42,417 nucleotides of DNA from an uncultured Chitinophagaceae bacterium (GTDB lineage Bacteria; Bacteroidota; Bacteroidia; Chitinophagales; Chitinophagaceae), in assembly GCA_938017685.1 (NCBI GenBank), contig CALIIL010000001.1, forward strand, positions 1 to 42,417, in the 5' to 3' direction. Positions 27,059-36,348 of the stretch are shown piece by piece (position 1 is the first letter of the stretch; every line of letters begins with the position of its first letter). The position numbers and the translations under genes are program-made. The notes beneath the pieces are model-generated. The model saw nothing but the letters and a program-made list of their open reading frames with translations. It made no database searches and was not told the origin of the DNA.

Positions 27059-28954
27059 CTATCTATTTACTTGAAACTTGGCAGTGCCAACTCCTTCATT
27101 AGTATATATTTTTAAAATATAGAAGCCATTAGACAAGCTACTAACATTTACTTGTTTATCGCTTCCTTGCAGAACCATACGCCCATTCAAATCAAAAATT
27201 TGAGTGCTTTCAAGCCTATCCGCTAAACTTATATTGATAATGGACTTAGCTGGATTTGGATAAAGCGTGAAGTCTAACTTTTTCTTGTCATAAGATACAA
27301 TACTTAATGGTGTTGTAGTTAGCTTCCAAGGTTGATAGCCATTTGACAAATAATCAGCTGAAAAAATTAGAGATCCATTATATTCAACATAATCATTATA
27401 GACTTGTATATTGGAACTGCTAATTGAAGTTCTAAGTGCAGTATTAGTGTCATTGAGTGGTCGCACTATCCTCATGCTTAGCGAATCCCCTTCCGTCTCC
27501 CATAAATTTTCATACGACCGTAAATACAATCTGTCATTATAAATTATTGGCACACCTTTCATAGGCAGTATCGTATCTTTATAAAGATAGGTACCTGCTG
27601 TAGTCCCATCCGTAACCCAAAGAGTCTCAGTATTAAAATCACTCCAAGCATTAAAGTATAATCTATTTTTATATTCCGTAAAATATTTAGGTGAAAAAGT
27701 ATTAACTCCCATTGTGTAAGTTTCTTTTAGTGGAGCTGTTCCAGCATCTGTTCCATCACTAACCCAAAGTTCATAACCGTCAAAAGCAGAAGCATTAGGC
27801 AAAATATCGCTGGCACTAAATACTAATTTATTATTAACTTTAGCAATTTCTCCTAAGACCGCGTCTGGCAAACCTCCTTTTACCCCAGGTATAATATCCT
27901 TAACTACGCGAGTCCCTACTAGAGTACCATCCGTTACCCATAATTCACAACCAGAGCCTATAAGATTATTAAATGTTGTTCCTTTGAAATATAGCTTCCC
28001 TCCCATTTCTGTGAATAATTTATTACCGACTTGTCCTATTAACCTAGGGCTAAAATTAACACTGTCGTCACCTAAAAATTGTGTGCCATTGGCTAAGCCA
28101 TTAGTTTTGAAAAGAAGTCCGTTACCATAACCGGCTGGATGTGCGGCTACAAAATAAAGTTCATTATTAAATATTGTAAATCCAGTAGGACCAGAATTGT
28201 AAGAAGCAAATTGTGGCCATCCTAAATAGGTGTTTAAATCTATTACCATCTGAGTGCCTTGCGGTGTTCCATCAGATACCCATAACTCAAGTCCATGTAC
28301 AGAATCATTAGCTGTAAAATATAATTGATTATTATAAACAATATGCGCACTATTCGTGAATAAACCATGTCCATCATTAAAATTAGGATAAGGGTTGATA
28401 TCTTTTAACAAATTGGTTCCATTATTCGTACCATCTGTTACCCATAATTCATCCCCATGAATAGAATCATTAGCAATAAAAAGTAGTTTATTATTAACGG
28501 CTGCAAGAAAACGACATGCTGGTATATTAAGAGAATTCAGCTGAGAATCAAAAGTATTAATATCCTTGACTAAAACCGTTCCTGCTGTTGTTCCGTCAGT
28601 TTTCCAAAGAGCAATACCATTTGCAGTATCTATTCCATTAAAGTAAAGTTCGTTATTTAGTATCCCATGATAATTTATATACAGGTAGTTGGAAATATGT
28701 AACGCACCAAAATTCGGGTACACTCCTACATTAATGTCCTTTAGAACTTGCGTTCCCATTAACGTTCCATCTGAAACCCTGAGTTCTATTCCTGAAATTG
28801 AATCATCCGCTAAGAATAAAACTTTATTGTTAAACTTAACAAAACTATGACCCTGATGTCTATTATTAAATTCCTTAATCAACTCCAAAGTCTGCCCGTT
28901 AATAGTTGTAACAGTGACTAGTATTACTGCGATGCTTATTATTAGTTTTTTCAT
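27059..28954 (-). CDS. T9SS cargo protein built of ELWxxDGTxxGT repeats
   Basis: A 631-residue secreted protein with signal peptide (MKKLIISIAVILVTVTTINGQ). It contains at least seven copies of the ELW[V/K]-[T/S]-DGT-x-x-GT-x-[L/V]-[V/L]-KD motif at about 55-70 residue intervals, plus two degenerate copies, each followed by a short N-x-L-[Y/F]-F strand. The pattern suggests a beta-propeller or related beta-repeat fold. The C-terminus (LDFTLYPNPAKSIINI, then LSNGFYILKIYTNEGV) is a T9SS type A sorting domain. No catalytic motif is visible; a surface binding or adhesion role is inference. It ends 4 bp from the start of the repeat/NTF2 gene. Confidence 0.85.
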   Translation of the reverse strand: MKKLIISIAVILVTVTTINGQTLELIKEFNNRHQGHSFVKFNNKVLFLADDSISGIELRVSDGTLMGTQVLKDINVGVYPNFGALHISNYLYINYHGILNNELYFNGIDTANGIALWKTDGTTAGTVLVKDINTFDSQLNSLNIPACRFLAAVNNKLLFIANDSIHGDELWVTDGTNNGTNLLKDINPYPNFNDGHGLFTNSAHIVYNNQLYFTANDSVHGLELWVSDGTPQGTQMVIDLNTYLGWPQFASYNSGPTGFTIFNNELYFVAAHPAGYGNGLLFKTNGLANGTQFLGDDSVNFSPRLIGQVGNKLFTEMGGKLYFKGTTFNNLIGSGCELWVTDGTLVGTRVVKDIIPGVKGGLPDAVLGEIAKVNNKLVFSASDILPNASAFDGYELWVSDGTDAGTAPLKETYTMGVNTFSPKYFTEYKNRLYFNAWSDFNTETLWVTDGTTAGTYLYKDTILPMKGVPIIYNDRLYLRSYENLWETEGDSLSMRIVRPLNDTNTALRTSISSSNIQVYNDYVEYNGSLIFSADYLSNGYQPWKLTTTPLSIVSYDKKKLDFTLYPNPAKSIINISLADRLESTQIFDLNGRMVLQGSDKQVNVSSLSNGFYILKIYTNEGVGTAKFQVNR

Positions 28955-28966
28955 AGTTCTAGTTCT

Positions 28967-29428
28967 TTAAAATAAATTTTTCATTCTATAATATTCGTAT
29001 ACTTCTTTCATGTGTCTATTGCTTTTTCGCTTGTTACTTATTGCTACAAACAAGGCTGTTATTCCTGTTCCGATAAGATATCCTCCAATTAATATTTCTT
29101 CACCATCATCAAAGTCAAATATCTGACCACCATAAGCAAGCATAGTACCTCCCGTAACCAAGGTCGTATAAGTGAGAACTAAATGAAATCGCTTTCTTTT
29201 ATCATACTTTACACAACTATTTATATGACAATTAATATTTTTGTCAGACCAATCATATCTAGCCAGATTCATACCTGCAAAATTGAATGTCGTTGCTTTT
29301 CGAAGAAAATCTTTATCTAATGATGTATTTCCATTACATACTTCAATTTTATCTTGGGCTTGAACAATACTAATTGTAGTTAGAAAAAGTATAAATAGAA
29401 CAACTGTAAGTTTGCTTATAAAGTTCAT
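28967..29428 (-). CDS. Small exported protein with C-terminal membrane segments, unknown
   Basis: A 153-residue protein I do not recognise. It has a signal peptide (MNFISKLTVVLFILFLTTISIVQAQ), a ~60-residue region with two Cys (HINSCVKYDKRKR), then two hydrophobic segments (LVLTYTTLVTGGTMLAYGG and LIGGYLIGTGITALFVAISNK) and a basic C-terminus (RKSNRHMKEVYEYYRMK). The pattern is common among small Bacteroidota envelope proteins. It lies 12 bp upstream of the DGT-repeat protein gene on the same strand and 12 bp after the next one. Confidence 0.65.
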   Translation of the reverse strand: MNFISKLTVVLFILFLTTISIVQAQDKIEVCNGNTSLDKDFLRKATTFNFAGMNLARYDWSDKNINCHINSCVKYDKRKRFHLVLTYTTLVTGGTMLAYGGQIFDFDDGEEILIGGYLIGTGITALFVAISNKRKSNRHMKEVYEYYRMKNLF

Positions 29429-29440
29429 CTGTTAAATAAT

Positions 29441-29998
29441 TTAGTCTGTTATAGTAAAAAAGCTGCCATCATAAGTTTCGCTATTTCCTAAAAAGAAACC
29501 GTATTCTCCTGGTGCTAAATCAGATACCACAATTAAATATGAACCTTCACCATACTTTTTTGCTTTAAATTTTATAGCGTCGGTCACTCCGGATTGTGTT
29601 TGTCCAGTTATACTACTTGAACTTGAAACTACATAAATTCTATTTTTCCCTTTTATTTCAAACTTGAGCAACTGTACTACTTTACGAGGATTAGTCGAAT
29701 TATCTCCATGATTATAAATAAAGTACAGTTTATCGGACTGTTTGATTTGTAAGCTCGAAGTTTTACCTTTCGCAACTAGTTTAGATTTTGCCTTGCCCAT
29801 ACCTGTTAACATGAGTGCAGCAGATTGTCCGGATTTACTAAATGTTGTTACAGGATCAAGTTCAAAGGCTTCGTTGTTTTTTACAAATACAATTTCTCCT
29901 TCAAATTCTGGCTCATCAATTGTAATCTCTTGCGCATTCAAATTGAGACCTAATAAAATTGATGTTATTAGTAATATCATTCCCTTTTTCATATTCAT
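29441..29998 (-). CDS. Small secreted protein, unknown
   Basis: A 185-residue exported protein with signal peptide (MNMKKGMILLITSILLGLNLNAQ). I use the ATG at 29998; a TTG at 30025 would add nine residues in front of the signal peptide and is less likely. The mature part is beta-rich with FEGEIVFVKNNEAFELD at the front and a C-terminal SYLIVVSDLAPGEYGFFLG segment. No T9SS tail is seen. The family is unknown. It heads a possible minus-strand run with the two genes that follow. A terminator for the upstream response regulator separates it from that gene. Confidence 0.65.
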   Translation of the reverse strand: MNMKKGMILLITSILLGLNLNAQEITIDEPEFEGEIVFVKNNEAFELDPVTTFSKSGQSAALMLTGMGKAKSKLVAKGKTSSLQIKQSDKLYFIYNHGDNSTNPRKVVQLLKFEIKGKNRIYVVSSSSSITGQTQSGVTDAIKFKAKKYGEGSYLIVVSDLAPGEYGFFLGNSETYDGSFFTITD

Positions 29999-30055
29999 TA
30001 TTTTTAATTTGAAAACAAATATCAAAAAAACATTTCAAGGTAAAAGGACTAATAC

Positions 30056-30083
30056 AAAAAAAGAGACATCTAATCGATGTCTC
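30056..30083 (-). terminator. Rho-independent terminator after the LytTR regulator
   Basis: A perfect 8-bp stem (GAGACATC 30063-30070 / GATGTCTC 30076-30083) with a 5-nt loop. On the minus strand it is followed by seven T residues (complement of 30056-30062). It ends the histidine kinase/response regulator transcript about 27 bp after the stop. Confidence 0.75.
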
Positions 30084-30109
30084 CCTACTTTAAATCGACG
30101 AGTGTGATT

Positions 30110-30910
30110 TTATATAAAAAATTGACTGATTTTTTCATCAAGTGCTGCTGCATAGGGTTTGTCTATTAGCAAGGTTTGACCCTGTATCTCTATGCGATTA
30201 CCGTTAATTCGTTTTTGAATGTAATCTGGATTTATATTAACCACCGTGGAGCGAGATATTTTTATAAAGCTATCTGGTAAAATCTGCAATAACTCATCTA
30301 TGTTTTTAACTTTGTATAGAAATTCTTTGTTGGATGCCGTTCGTAGCCAACAGTATCCTTCCATTGTGTGAATATGCTTTAAGGAATCTGGTAACAGCTT
30401 ATCTTTTGTAAAGAAAGCAACGTCCTCGTAATAGACAAAGGTTCTCTCTAGTTCATCAGTCTTACGCTCTTTGCCATTGAGTGCCTGCACGCCTACTCTA
30501 AGATCTTTACTAAGGAAGGTTTCCTTCTTGAGCGAATGTTGAAATATCCCTGTGTTAATTGCATTAATAAGTTCTGGAGTTTCCAATAACAATTTTGACT
30601 TTAAAGAAAAGTGAACATGAAAGGTCGCAGCAGCTTCATACATCAATTGCTCCTTGTTATATTGGGTAATGTATATATGCGGTATTTTATAATGATTGTT
30701 TAACTCACGCCCAAGATCAATACCTGTCTTACTACCCTGGAGTTCAATATCTAATAGAACTATATCAGGCTCCCCTTCTTCTATACGCGCAATACCATCT
30801 TCAAAACTGGGTGTAAAAACATCTACCTTAAAATCGTTGCACTCTAAGTAATTTTTTAACTCATCATAAGTGCCTTTATCATCCTCTACAACTAATATTT
30901 TCTTTTTCAT
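30110..30910 (-). CDS. LytTR-type response regulator
   Basis: A 266-residue two-component regulator. The receiver domain (1-~125) has the acidic pocket Glu9-Asp10-Asp11 (ILVVEDD), phosphorylated Asp54 in DIVLLDIEL, and Thr in YITQYN; the usual C-terminal Lys is probably the one in SLKSKLL. A LytTR DNA-binding domain (~150-266) follows, with the recognisable FIKISRSTVVNINPDYI segment. Its start overlaps the stop of the histidine kinase gene by 4 bp (ATGA), so the two are translationally coupled and almost certainly partners. Confidence 0.92.
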   Translation of the reverse strand: MKKKILVVEDDKGTYDELKNYLECNDFKVDVFTPSFEDGIARIEEGEPDIVLLDIELQGSKTGIDLGRELNNHYKIPHIYITQYNKEQLMYEAAATFHVHFSLKSKLLLETPELINAINTGIFQHSLKKETFLSKDLRVGVQALNGKERKTDELERTFVYYEDVAFFTKDKLLPDSLKHIHTMEGYCWLRTASNKEFLYKVKNIDELLQILPDSFIKISRSTVVNINPDYIQKRINGNRIEIQGQTLLIDKPYAAALDEKISQFFI

Positions 30911-32778
30911 GAAATAGTTTCTTTGTCAAATCTAATACGCAAACTTAATCCATTTTCATTTTTCCAACTTATATCTCCTTTTAGCTCTTGCGCAATATTG
31001 CTTATTGTTCTAATACCAAATGAACCGCTTTTCTCTAACTGGCTAACATTTGCACCTATTCCATTATCGCTTAATGAATAAATTACTTTATCATTCTCAA
31101 TGGCTAAGCTTATGCTCAAAGAAGGATTATCGGTGTCAGTAAAAGCATGCTTCACAGAATTAGTAATAAACTCATGGGCTATAATACCTAATCGCAAAGC
31201 CCATTTTCTGCTAAGTTCAAGAGGCTTAACTATGTCTTGCTCAACTTGTATACGCTCACTATACGACTCTAGCATGCTATTGATTATATCACTCAAATAC
31301 TCAGAAAGCTCAATCTTACCAATGATACCATGGTCATAAAGATGCTTGTATACCAGGCTCACGCTCACTAATCGCCTACTTGCATCTGTTAATACTGTAC
31401 TTGCTTGGATGTCATTCGTCTGACTCCTTGCATTGCTTAGTACTCTTTGCACATGCTTTAGACTATTCTCCACACCATGATGCATCCCATCCATTACATT
31501 ATTAATCCCTTCTTTTTGATTAGCGATTATTTCCTTTTGCTTTTTGTTTTTTCTGTAAAAAAAAGTAATAATCCCTAAGCCTATTACAAGAGCAACAATA
31601 CCCCCAACTTGCAATTGCATCTGAGCAGCTTGCTCATCGTTTATAGCTTTTTGTAACAATAATTCTTTTTCCTTTTTCTCAGTTTGATATTTGGTTTCTA
31701 TATCCAAAAGTCTATTTTGCAAGGCTTCTTGGTACATACTATCCTGTTCATTAACAAGGTTCATTGCATTGTCAATGATACTAGTATCTATTTTTTGCAC
31801 TTTGGCTGATTGGGTGTTTAATGTTGTTTTTATGTAGTTCACTACTCCTTTCTTTTGCTCAATACTTACTGCAATATTATTTTTTTCGGTTATGCTTATA
31901 TTTTCTTTGACCAGCTCTGTTGCTTGCTTTAACGCTGCTGTTGTATCTTTACTTTTGGCTAGCTTAGCTAGCTTTTGCGTATTGTTTAATAGCTTTTGCG
32001 TTTTTGTATCAAACTCAAATTCCTTGAGCAAAGGCAATACATCAAAACTATATTTTGTTGCTTGTTGGACATCTCCACTGAAAAAATAAATCTTCGAAAG
32101 AAAGCCCTTAGAAACAAGAATACCCCTATTATTACTATTTCTATCATAGACTTCCAATGCTTTTTTAATCTTAATAGCGGCTTGCTCGTACTCTTTATTT
32201 TCAAATAACAACTGCCCCATAAAGCAATCATTATCCGCCCTTAGTAATTCGTCATTTAGCCTCTCTGCAAGCATCCTCGACTTAACAAAATAAGATTTGG
32301 CCTTGGCAATATTTTTTTGCAATAAATATATTTTTCCCAACTGATTATTACACCGTAATATTTGTTCTTGATCTTGACTCTTCTCAGCATCATCCAATGC
32401 ACTAACTGCCTCAGTAGCTGCTTGGTCATAATCTCCAATTGAAAAATAATACTGAGCATATTGCAATCTCATTCTAGATAAAATAGCTGTTGTTGGATTA
32501 TCTACTAAATATAGATTTGCATTCTCCAAGGCGGCTAATGCCTTATCATTAGATTTGGCAGCAGTATATGCTCCAGACATTTTAAGATATAAGTCTAATC
32601 GCTCTGTACTATCTTGAGTTTTAGATATAAATGATTGGTATAATTTTGCGGCTGATAAAGACTTACCTTGCTTATACAAAACCTCAGCGTCATTATAATG
32701 AGCCTGGCCTAATTGAGCATTGAGTTTCTTGCTGTTAATTAGTACTAATAAAGTTATAACGGGTAAGAAGTATTTCAT
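30907..32778 (-). CDS. TPR-containing sensor histidine kinase (HisKA_2 / HATPase_c type)
   Basis: A ~623-residue kinase. I place the start at the ATG at 32778 (MKYFLPVITLLVLINSKKLNAQ, a signal peptide); a frame from 32814 adds twelve residues. The periplasmic part (~25-300) consists of TPR-like helical repeats (YNDAEVLYKQGKSLSAAKLYQ, KALAALENANLYL, QYYFSIGDYDQAATEA and so on), then a coiled coil, a single membrane helix (~391-408), and a HisKA_2-type dimerisation helix with GMHHGVENSLKHV (His433/434) in which one His is the phosphate acceptor. The ATPase domain has the N-box HEFITNSVKHAF and DNGIGAN and GSFGIRTI. It is coupled to the LytTR regulator. The ligand is unknown; TPRs suggest protein-protein sensing. 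Confidence 0.9.
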   Translation of the reverse strand: MKYFLPVITLLVLINSKKLNAQLGQAHYNDAEVLYKQGKSLSAAKLYQSFISKTQDSTERLDLYLKMSGAYTAAKSNDKALAALENANLYLVDNPTTAILSRMRLQYAQYYFSIGDYDQAATEAVSALDDAEKSQDQEQILRCNNQLGKIYLLQKNIAKAKSYFVKSRMLAERLNDELLRADNDCFMGQLLFENKEYEQAAIKIKKALEVYDRNSNNRGILVSKGFLSKIYFFSGDVQQATKYSFDVLPLLKEFEFDTKTQKLLNNTQKLAKLAKSKDTTAALKQATELVKENISITEKNNIAVSIEQKKGVVNYIKTTLNTQSAKVQKIDTSIIDNAMNLVNEQDSMYQEALQNRLLDIETKYQTEKKEKELLLQKAINDEQAAQMQLQVGGIVALVIGLGIITFFYRKNKKQKEIIANQKEGINNVMDGMHHGVENSLKHVQRVLSNARSQTNDIQASTVLTDASRRLVSVSLVYKHLYDHGIIGKIELSEYLSDIINSMLESYSERIQVEQDIVKPLELSRKWALRLGIIAHEFITNSVKHAFTDTDNPSLSISLAIENDKVIYSLSDNGIGANVSQLEKSGSFGIRTISNIAQELKGDISWKNENGLSLRIRFDKETIS

Positions 32779-32888
32779 TACCAACAAATGTAAACAAGCA
32801 AAATATAAAATCAAGCTTACTTTATCAAAACTGAAAAAAGCTAAATTGCCTAATATGTATCTATACTAAATGAACGAGGGTTATACGC

Positions 32889-33602
32889 TTACTTAGCCCA
32901 ACCAATCCAAATACGCGTACCAGGTCTTACAATACGAGCGAGCTCTCGCACATCAGGATTAGATAATGATACGCAACCATCGGTCCAATTAAATTTTCCT
33001 TTAATGGCTGCATCGCCACCTGCCCATACTCCGTGTATTCCAACAGACCCTCCAATACGAGCACTCTGCGGTATCTTACCACTGGCTTTTGCCATGGCGT
33101 GATTTTTACGAGATTGTTCATTGGGGTAATCAATACCCATAAACTTTGCCCACTTGCCATGGTTCCTTACATCGGTTATGGTAAACCAACCTTCTGGTGT
33201 TCGTTTATCTCCTTCAAATAATTTTTGTCCTTTCAAGTTTTTTCCAAATACACAACGATAAGCTGTTAGAAATTGGCCTTTATAATAAACATATATTCTA
33301 CCGTATTTTTTATATACGCGCAATACAATTTTCTCCTTATCTATTGTGTCTGGGTTAAAGGGATGATTTAATACAGGACCTAATGTTATGGTCTTTACCG
33401 TTTGACCATTCTCTGTTGATACTTTTACTTTAGGACCTTTCTTTTCCTTCTTTTTTTGGTTATCTCTATATATGCGTCTTCCTTGTGAGTCGTACTCTTC
33501 AATAATTACTTTACGTCCTGCCGGTGGCTGCGCATTGGTAACATTGCTGGTTAAGATTAACCCAAACAATACCACCATCATTATTGAAAATTTATTCATC
33601 AT
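32889..33602 (-). CDS. L,D-transpeptidase (YkuD domain)
   Basis: A 237-residue exported enzyme. The best start is the ATG at 33602 (MMNKFSIMMVVLFGLILTSNVTNAQ, signal peptide); a TTG at 33611 adds three residues. A basic linker (RDNQKKKEKKGPK) is followed by a YkuD domain with the catalytic HG at His190 (SVGIHGVW) and FNWTDGCVSL with nucleophile Cys210. Such enzymes form 3-3 peptidoglycan crosslinks or attach proteins to the wall. It starts 43 bp after the alaS stop on the same strand. Motifs are complete, so it is probably active. Confidence 0.9.
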   Translation of the reverse strand: MMNKFSIMMVVLFGLILTSNVTNAQPPAGRKVIIEEYDSQGRRIYRDNQKKKEKKGPKVKVSTENGQTVKTITLGPVLNHPFNPDTIDKEKIVLRVYKKYGRIYVYYKGQFLTAYRCVFGKNLKGQKLFEGDKRTPEGWFTITDVRNHGKWAKFMGIDYPNEQSRKNHAMAKASGKIPQSARIGGSVGIHGVWAGGDAAIKGKFNWTDGCVSLSNPDVRELARIVRPGTRIWIGWAK

Positions 33603-33645
33603 GCTATTCAAATCTATTTTATTGTAAATACTCTACGGGTGAAGG

Positions 33646-36291
33646 CTACGTTAATTGTGATTTTATTTCCGTAATAATTTCATCGAACTGATTGGTGAGT
33701 TGCCCACCGGCCGATGCAAAATTATCCTGACCACCGCCGCCGCCTTTTATTCGCGGAGCAACCACATCTTTAATCCACTGCTTTGCGGAGTAGTTTTTCT
33801 CTTTTTGTATATCATCATCAATCAAGACACATACATTAGCCTTTCCATTGATATCTCCACAAAGGACCACTACTGGGCTTTCTATTTTTTGCTTTAAGGC
33901 AAAGCACATTTTCTTTACATCATCACCAGAGTTAGCTTCTACGATTTCTCCAATAAAAGAAACTTGACCAATATTCTCAACGTTTTGAAGTAGTCCATCG
34001 ACTTTTTGCCAGCGAATTTTATCCTCTAGCTTTTCTATTTGTTTTTGTAATGCATTCTTATCATCCGCTAATTGCTGCACGGCAGTCGTAATCGATTTTG
34101 GATTTTTAAACTGATGCTTTATCGCTGACAAATCATCCAATGACTCATGAATATACTTTTCTGCTTTGGCGCCAGTTACTGCTTCTATTCTTCTTACTCC
34201 AGCTGCAATAGCGGCTTCGCTAATTATTTTAAAAAATCCTAACTCACCGGTATTACCAACATGAGTACCACCGCAAAACTCTATAGAATATTTCTCATCT
34301 GTCGGGCTGAGCTTGTCGAAGCCCATCATAACTACGCGTACCTCGTCGCCATACTTTTCTCCGAACAATGCCATCGCACCCGTTTTCATCGCATCCTCCT
34401 TGCTCATTGATTTTATAACAACAGGAATATTTTCTCGGATTTTTTGATTGACTAATTCTTCAATATGCCGTTGCTCTTCTTCACTAACTTTTTCAATATG
34501 ACTAAAGTCAAAACGCAGGTGATCTTTATTAACCAAACTACCTTTTTGAGCAACATGCGTTCCCAATATTTTTCTTAATGCAGCATGCATTAAATGCGTA
34601 GCCGAATGATGTTCAGAAGTTTCCCTACGATTGGTTGCATTCACTTCGGCAGTAACAGAACACTCTAAACTTTCAGGCAGTTCTTTTACGAAATGAAGAA
34701 TCAAATCATTCTCCTTCTTTGTGTCAAAGACTTGAACCATTTTACCCTCAAAATGTAATGAGCCTTTATCACCAACTTGACCTCCACTCTCAGCATAAAA
34801 TGGCGTTTCGGCCAATACTATTTGATAAAATGTTTTATTCTTAGCACTCACTTTTCTATACTGTAACACCTTTGTCTTAGCTTCTAAATGATCATAACCA
34901 ACAAAGGTATTTTTGGTTTCAGCATCTAATATTTGCCAATCATCTGTATCTAAAGTAGTGGCTGCTTTGGAACGCGTTTTTTGCGCAAGCATCGCTTTTT
35001 CAAAACCATCTTCTTTTATTTTATATCCTTTCTCTTGCGCAATTAAGCGAGTTAAATCTATAGGAAAACCAAAGGTGTCATATAACTCAAAAGCCAATTC
35101 TCCTTCAATGCTCATTTCCTTACAGTTCTTCATGGCTTCGTCCATGCGCACCAAGCCTTTTTCCAAAGTAGATAGAAAACTGTTCTCCTCCTCAAAAACA
35201 ACTTTCTTTATAAAATCTTCTTGCTTTTTTACTTCGGGGAATACATCTTTAAAACTCTCAGCAAGAATAGGAACCAACTCATGCAATAAAGGTTTCTTAT
35301 AATCTAAGTAAGAATAGGCATAACGAACAGCACGACGTAATATACGGCGCACAACATAACCTGCTCCGGTATTGCTCGGCATTTGACCATCAGCAATGGT
35401 AAAACATATGGCACGAATATGATCAGCAATCACACGAAAAGCTATATCCTCTTTACTTGCACTTTGCTTGTATTTCTTCTGTGTAATTTTTTCTACTTGC
35501 GTGATATAAGGCATGAATACATCCGTATCATAATTCGATTTTTTGCCTTGCAATGCACGCACCAATCGTTCAAAGCCCATGCCAGTATCAACATGCTGAG
35601 CGGGCAATGGTTCAAGACTTCTATCCTTCTTACGGTTGTACATAATAAAGACATTGTTCCAAATCTCAATCACCTCTTCATGATCCATATTGACCAAATC
35701 CTTACCTGGTGTTTTGGCACGCTCTTCGTTGGAACGCATATCGATATGTATTTCGCTACAAGGACCACAAGGACCTGTCTCACCCATTTCCCAGAAATTA
35801 TCTTTTTTATTACCAAAAACAATTTGTTCTTGCGGTAATATTTTTTGCCACTCTTTCAACGCTACTTCACTTGCTGGTATGCCATCTTCTTTATCACCTT
35901 CGAATACACTAGCGTATAATCTATCTTTTTCTAGCCCCAATACTTCTGTCAAAAATTCCCAGCTCCATGCAATAGCTTCGGCCTTAAAATACTCGCCAAA
36001 ACTCCAATTGCCTAACATTTCAAACATCGTATGATGGTAGTGATCAACACCTACTTCTTCCAAATCATTATGCTTACCACTTACGCGCAAGCATTTTTGT
36101 GTATCCACCACTCGTTTGAATGCTGCCTTTTTATTTCCTAAAAAATAATCCTTGAATTGATTCATACCGGCATTGGTAAACATGAGTGTAGGATCATCCT
36201 TGAGCACAATAGGTGCACTAGGAACAATCTTATGTTCTTTTGATTCAAAAAAGGTTAAGAATTTCTCTCGTATTTCGTTGGCAGTAAGCAT
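33646..36291 (-). CDS. alaS: Alanyl-tRNA synthetase
   Basis: Charges tRNA-Ala and edits mischarged Ser/Gly. The start is taken as the ATG at 36291 (MLTANEIREKFLTFFESKEH), which is the canonical N-terminus; the upstream part of the frame (to 36321) is not conserved. The length is 881 residues, about the usual size for this phylum. Class II core: PTLMFTNAGMNQFKDYFLG, and the RVVDTQKCLR motif. The editing domain has HHSATHLMH (~560) and CGGTHV with Cys673, the zinc ligands. The C-terminal C-Ala domain has GGGGGQDNFASAGG. Just before the CGGTHV motif, residues ~656-664 (within GFDKLSPTDE) are encoded by the REP-like repeat at 34301-34324; most AlaRS proteins are shorter here. Confidence 0.97.
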   Translation of the reverse strand: MLTANEIREKFLTFFESKEHKIVPSAPIVLKDDPTLMFTNAGMNQFKDYFLGNKKAAFKRVVDTQKCLRVSGKHNDLEEVGVDHYHHTMFEMLGNWSFGEYFKAEAIAWSWEFLTEVLGLEKDRLYASVFEGDKEDGIPASEVALKEWQKILPQEQIVFGNKKDNFWEMGETGPCGPCSEIHIDMRSNEERAKTPGKDLVNMDHEEVIEIWNNVFIMYNRKKDRSLEPLPAQHVDTGMGFERLVRALQGKKSNYDTDVFMPYITQVEKITQKKYKQSASKEDIAFRVIADHIRAICFTIADGQMPSNTGAGYVVRRILRRAVRYAYSYLDYKKPLLHELVPILAESFKDVFPEVKKQEDFIKKVVFEEENSFLSTLEKGLVRMDEAMKNCKEMSIEGELAFELYDTFGFPIDLTRLIAQEKGYKIKEDGFEKAMLAQKTRSKAATTLDTDDWQILDAETKNTFVGYDHLEAKTKVLQYRKVSAKNKTFYQIVLAETPFYAESGGQVGDKGSLHFEGKMVQVFDTKKENDLILHFVKELPESLECSVTAEVNATNRRETSEHHSATHLMHAALRKILGTHVAQKGSLVNKDHLRFDFSHIEKVSEEEQRHIEELVNQKIRENIPVVIKSMSKEDAMKTGAMALFGEKYGDEVRVVMMGFDKLSPTDEKYSIEFCGGTHVGNTGELGFFKIISEAAIAAGVRRIEAVTGAKAEKYIHESLDDLSAIKHQFKNPKSITTAVQQLADDKNALQKQIEKLEDKIRWQKVDGLLQNVENIGQVSFIGEIVEANSGDDVKKMCFALKQKIESPVVVLCGDINGKANVCVLIDDDIQKEKNYSAKQWIKDVVAPRIKGGGGGQDNFASAGGQLTNQFDEIITEIKSQLT
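34301..34324 (+). repeat. REP-like element, copy 2, inside alaS
   Basis: The same 24-bp element as at 22483-22506 (20 of 24 positions identical), here GTC-G-G-G-CTGAGC-T-TGTCGAAG-C-CC on the plus strand. One stem pair has changed from A-T to G-C (stem GGCT/AGCC), so pairing is conserved while sequence differs. It is antisense to alaS, yet stays in frame with no stop. Confidence 0.6.
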
Positions 36292-36318
36292 AGTTATTAA
36301 ATCCCGAATATTCGCAGA

Positions 36319-36326
36319 CAAAAATA
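36319..36326 (-). promoter_or_regulatory. -7 box of alaS
   Basis: On the minus strand the sequence is TATTTTTG, an exact match to TAnnTTTG, 28 bp upstream of the alaS ATG. No clear -33 TTG was seen. It lies in the 103-bp divergent region shared with the M23 peptidase gene. Confidence 0.4.
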
Positions 36327-36348
36327 AGGTTTGTATCGTGACTTTGCC

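Noticed and set aside
34913-36034. Plus-strand open frames within alaS (67-151 codons)
   Set aside because: Antisense to strongly conserved AlaRS sequence; Cys- and Phe-rich nonsense translations.
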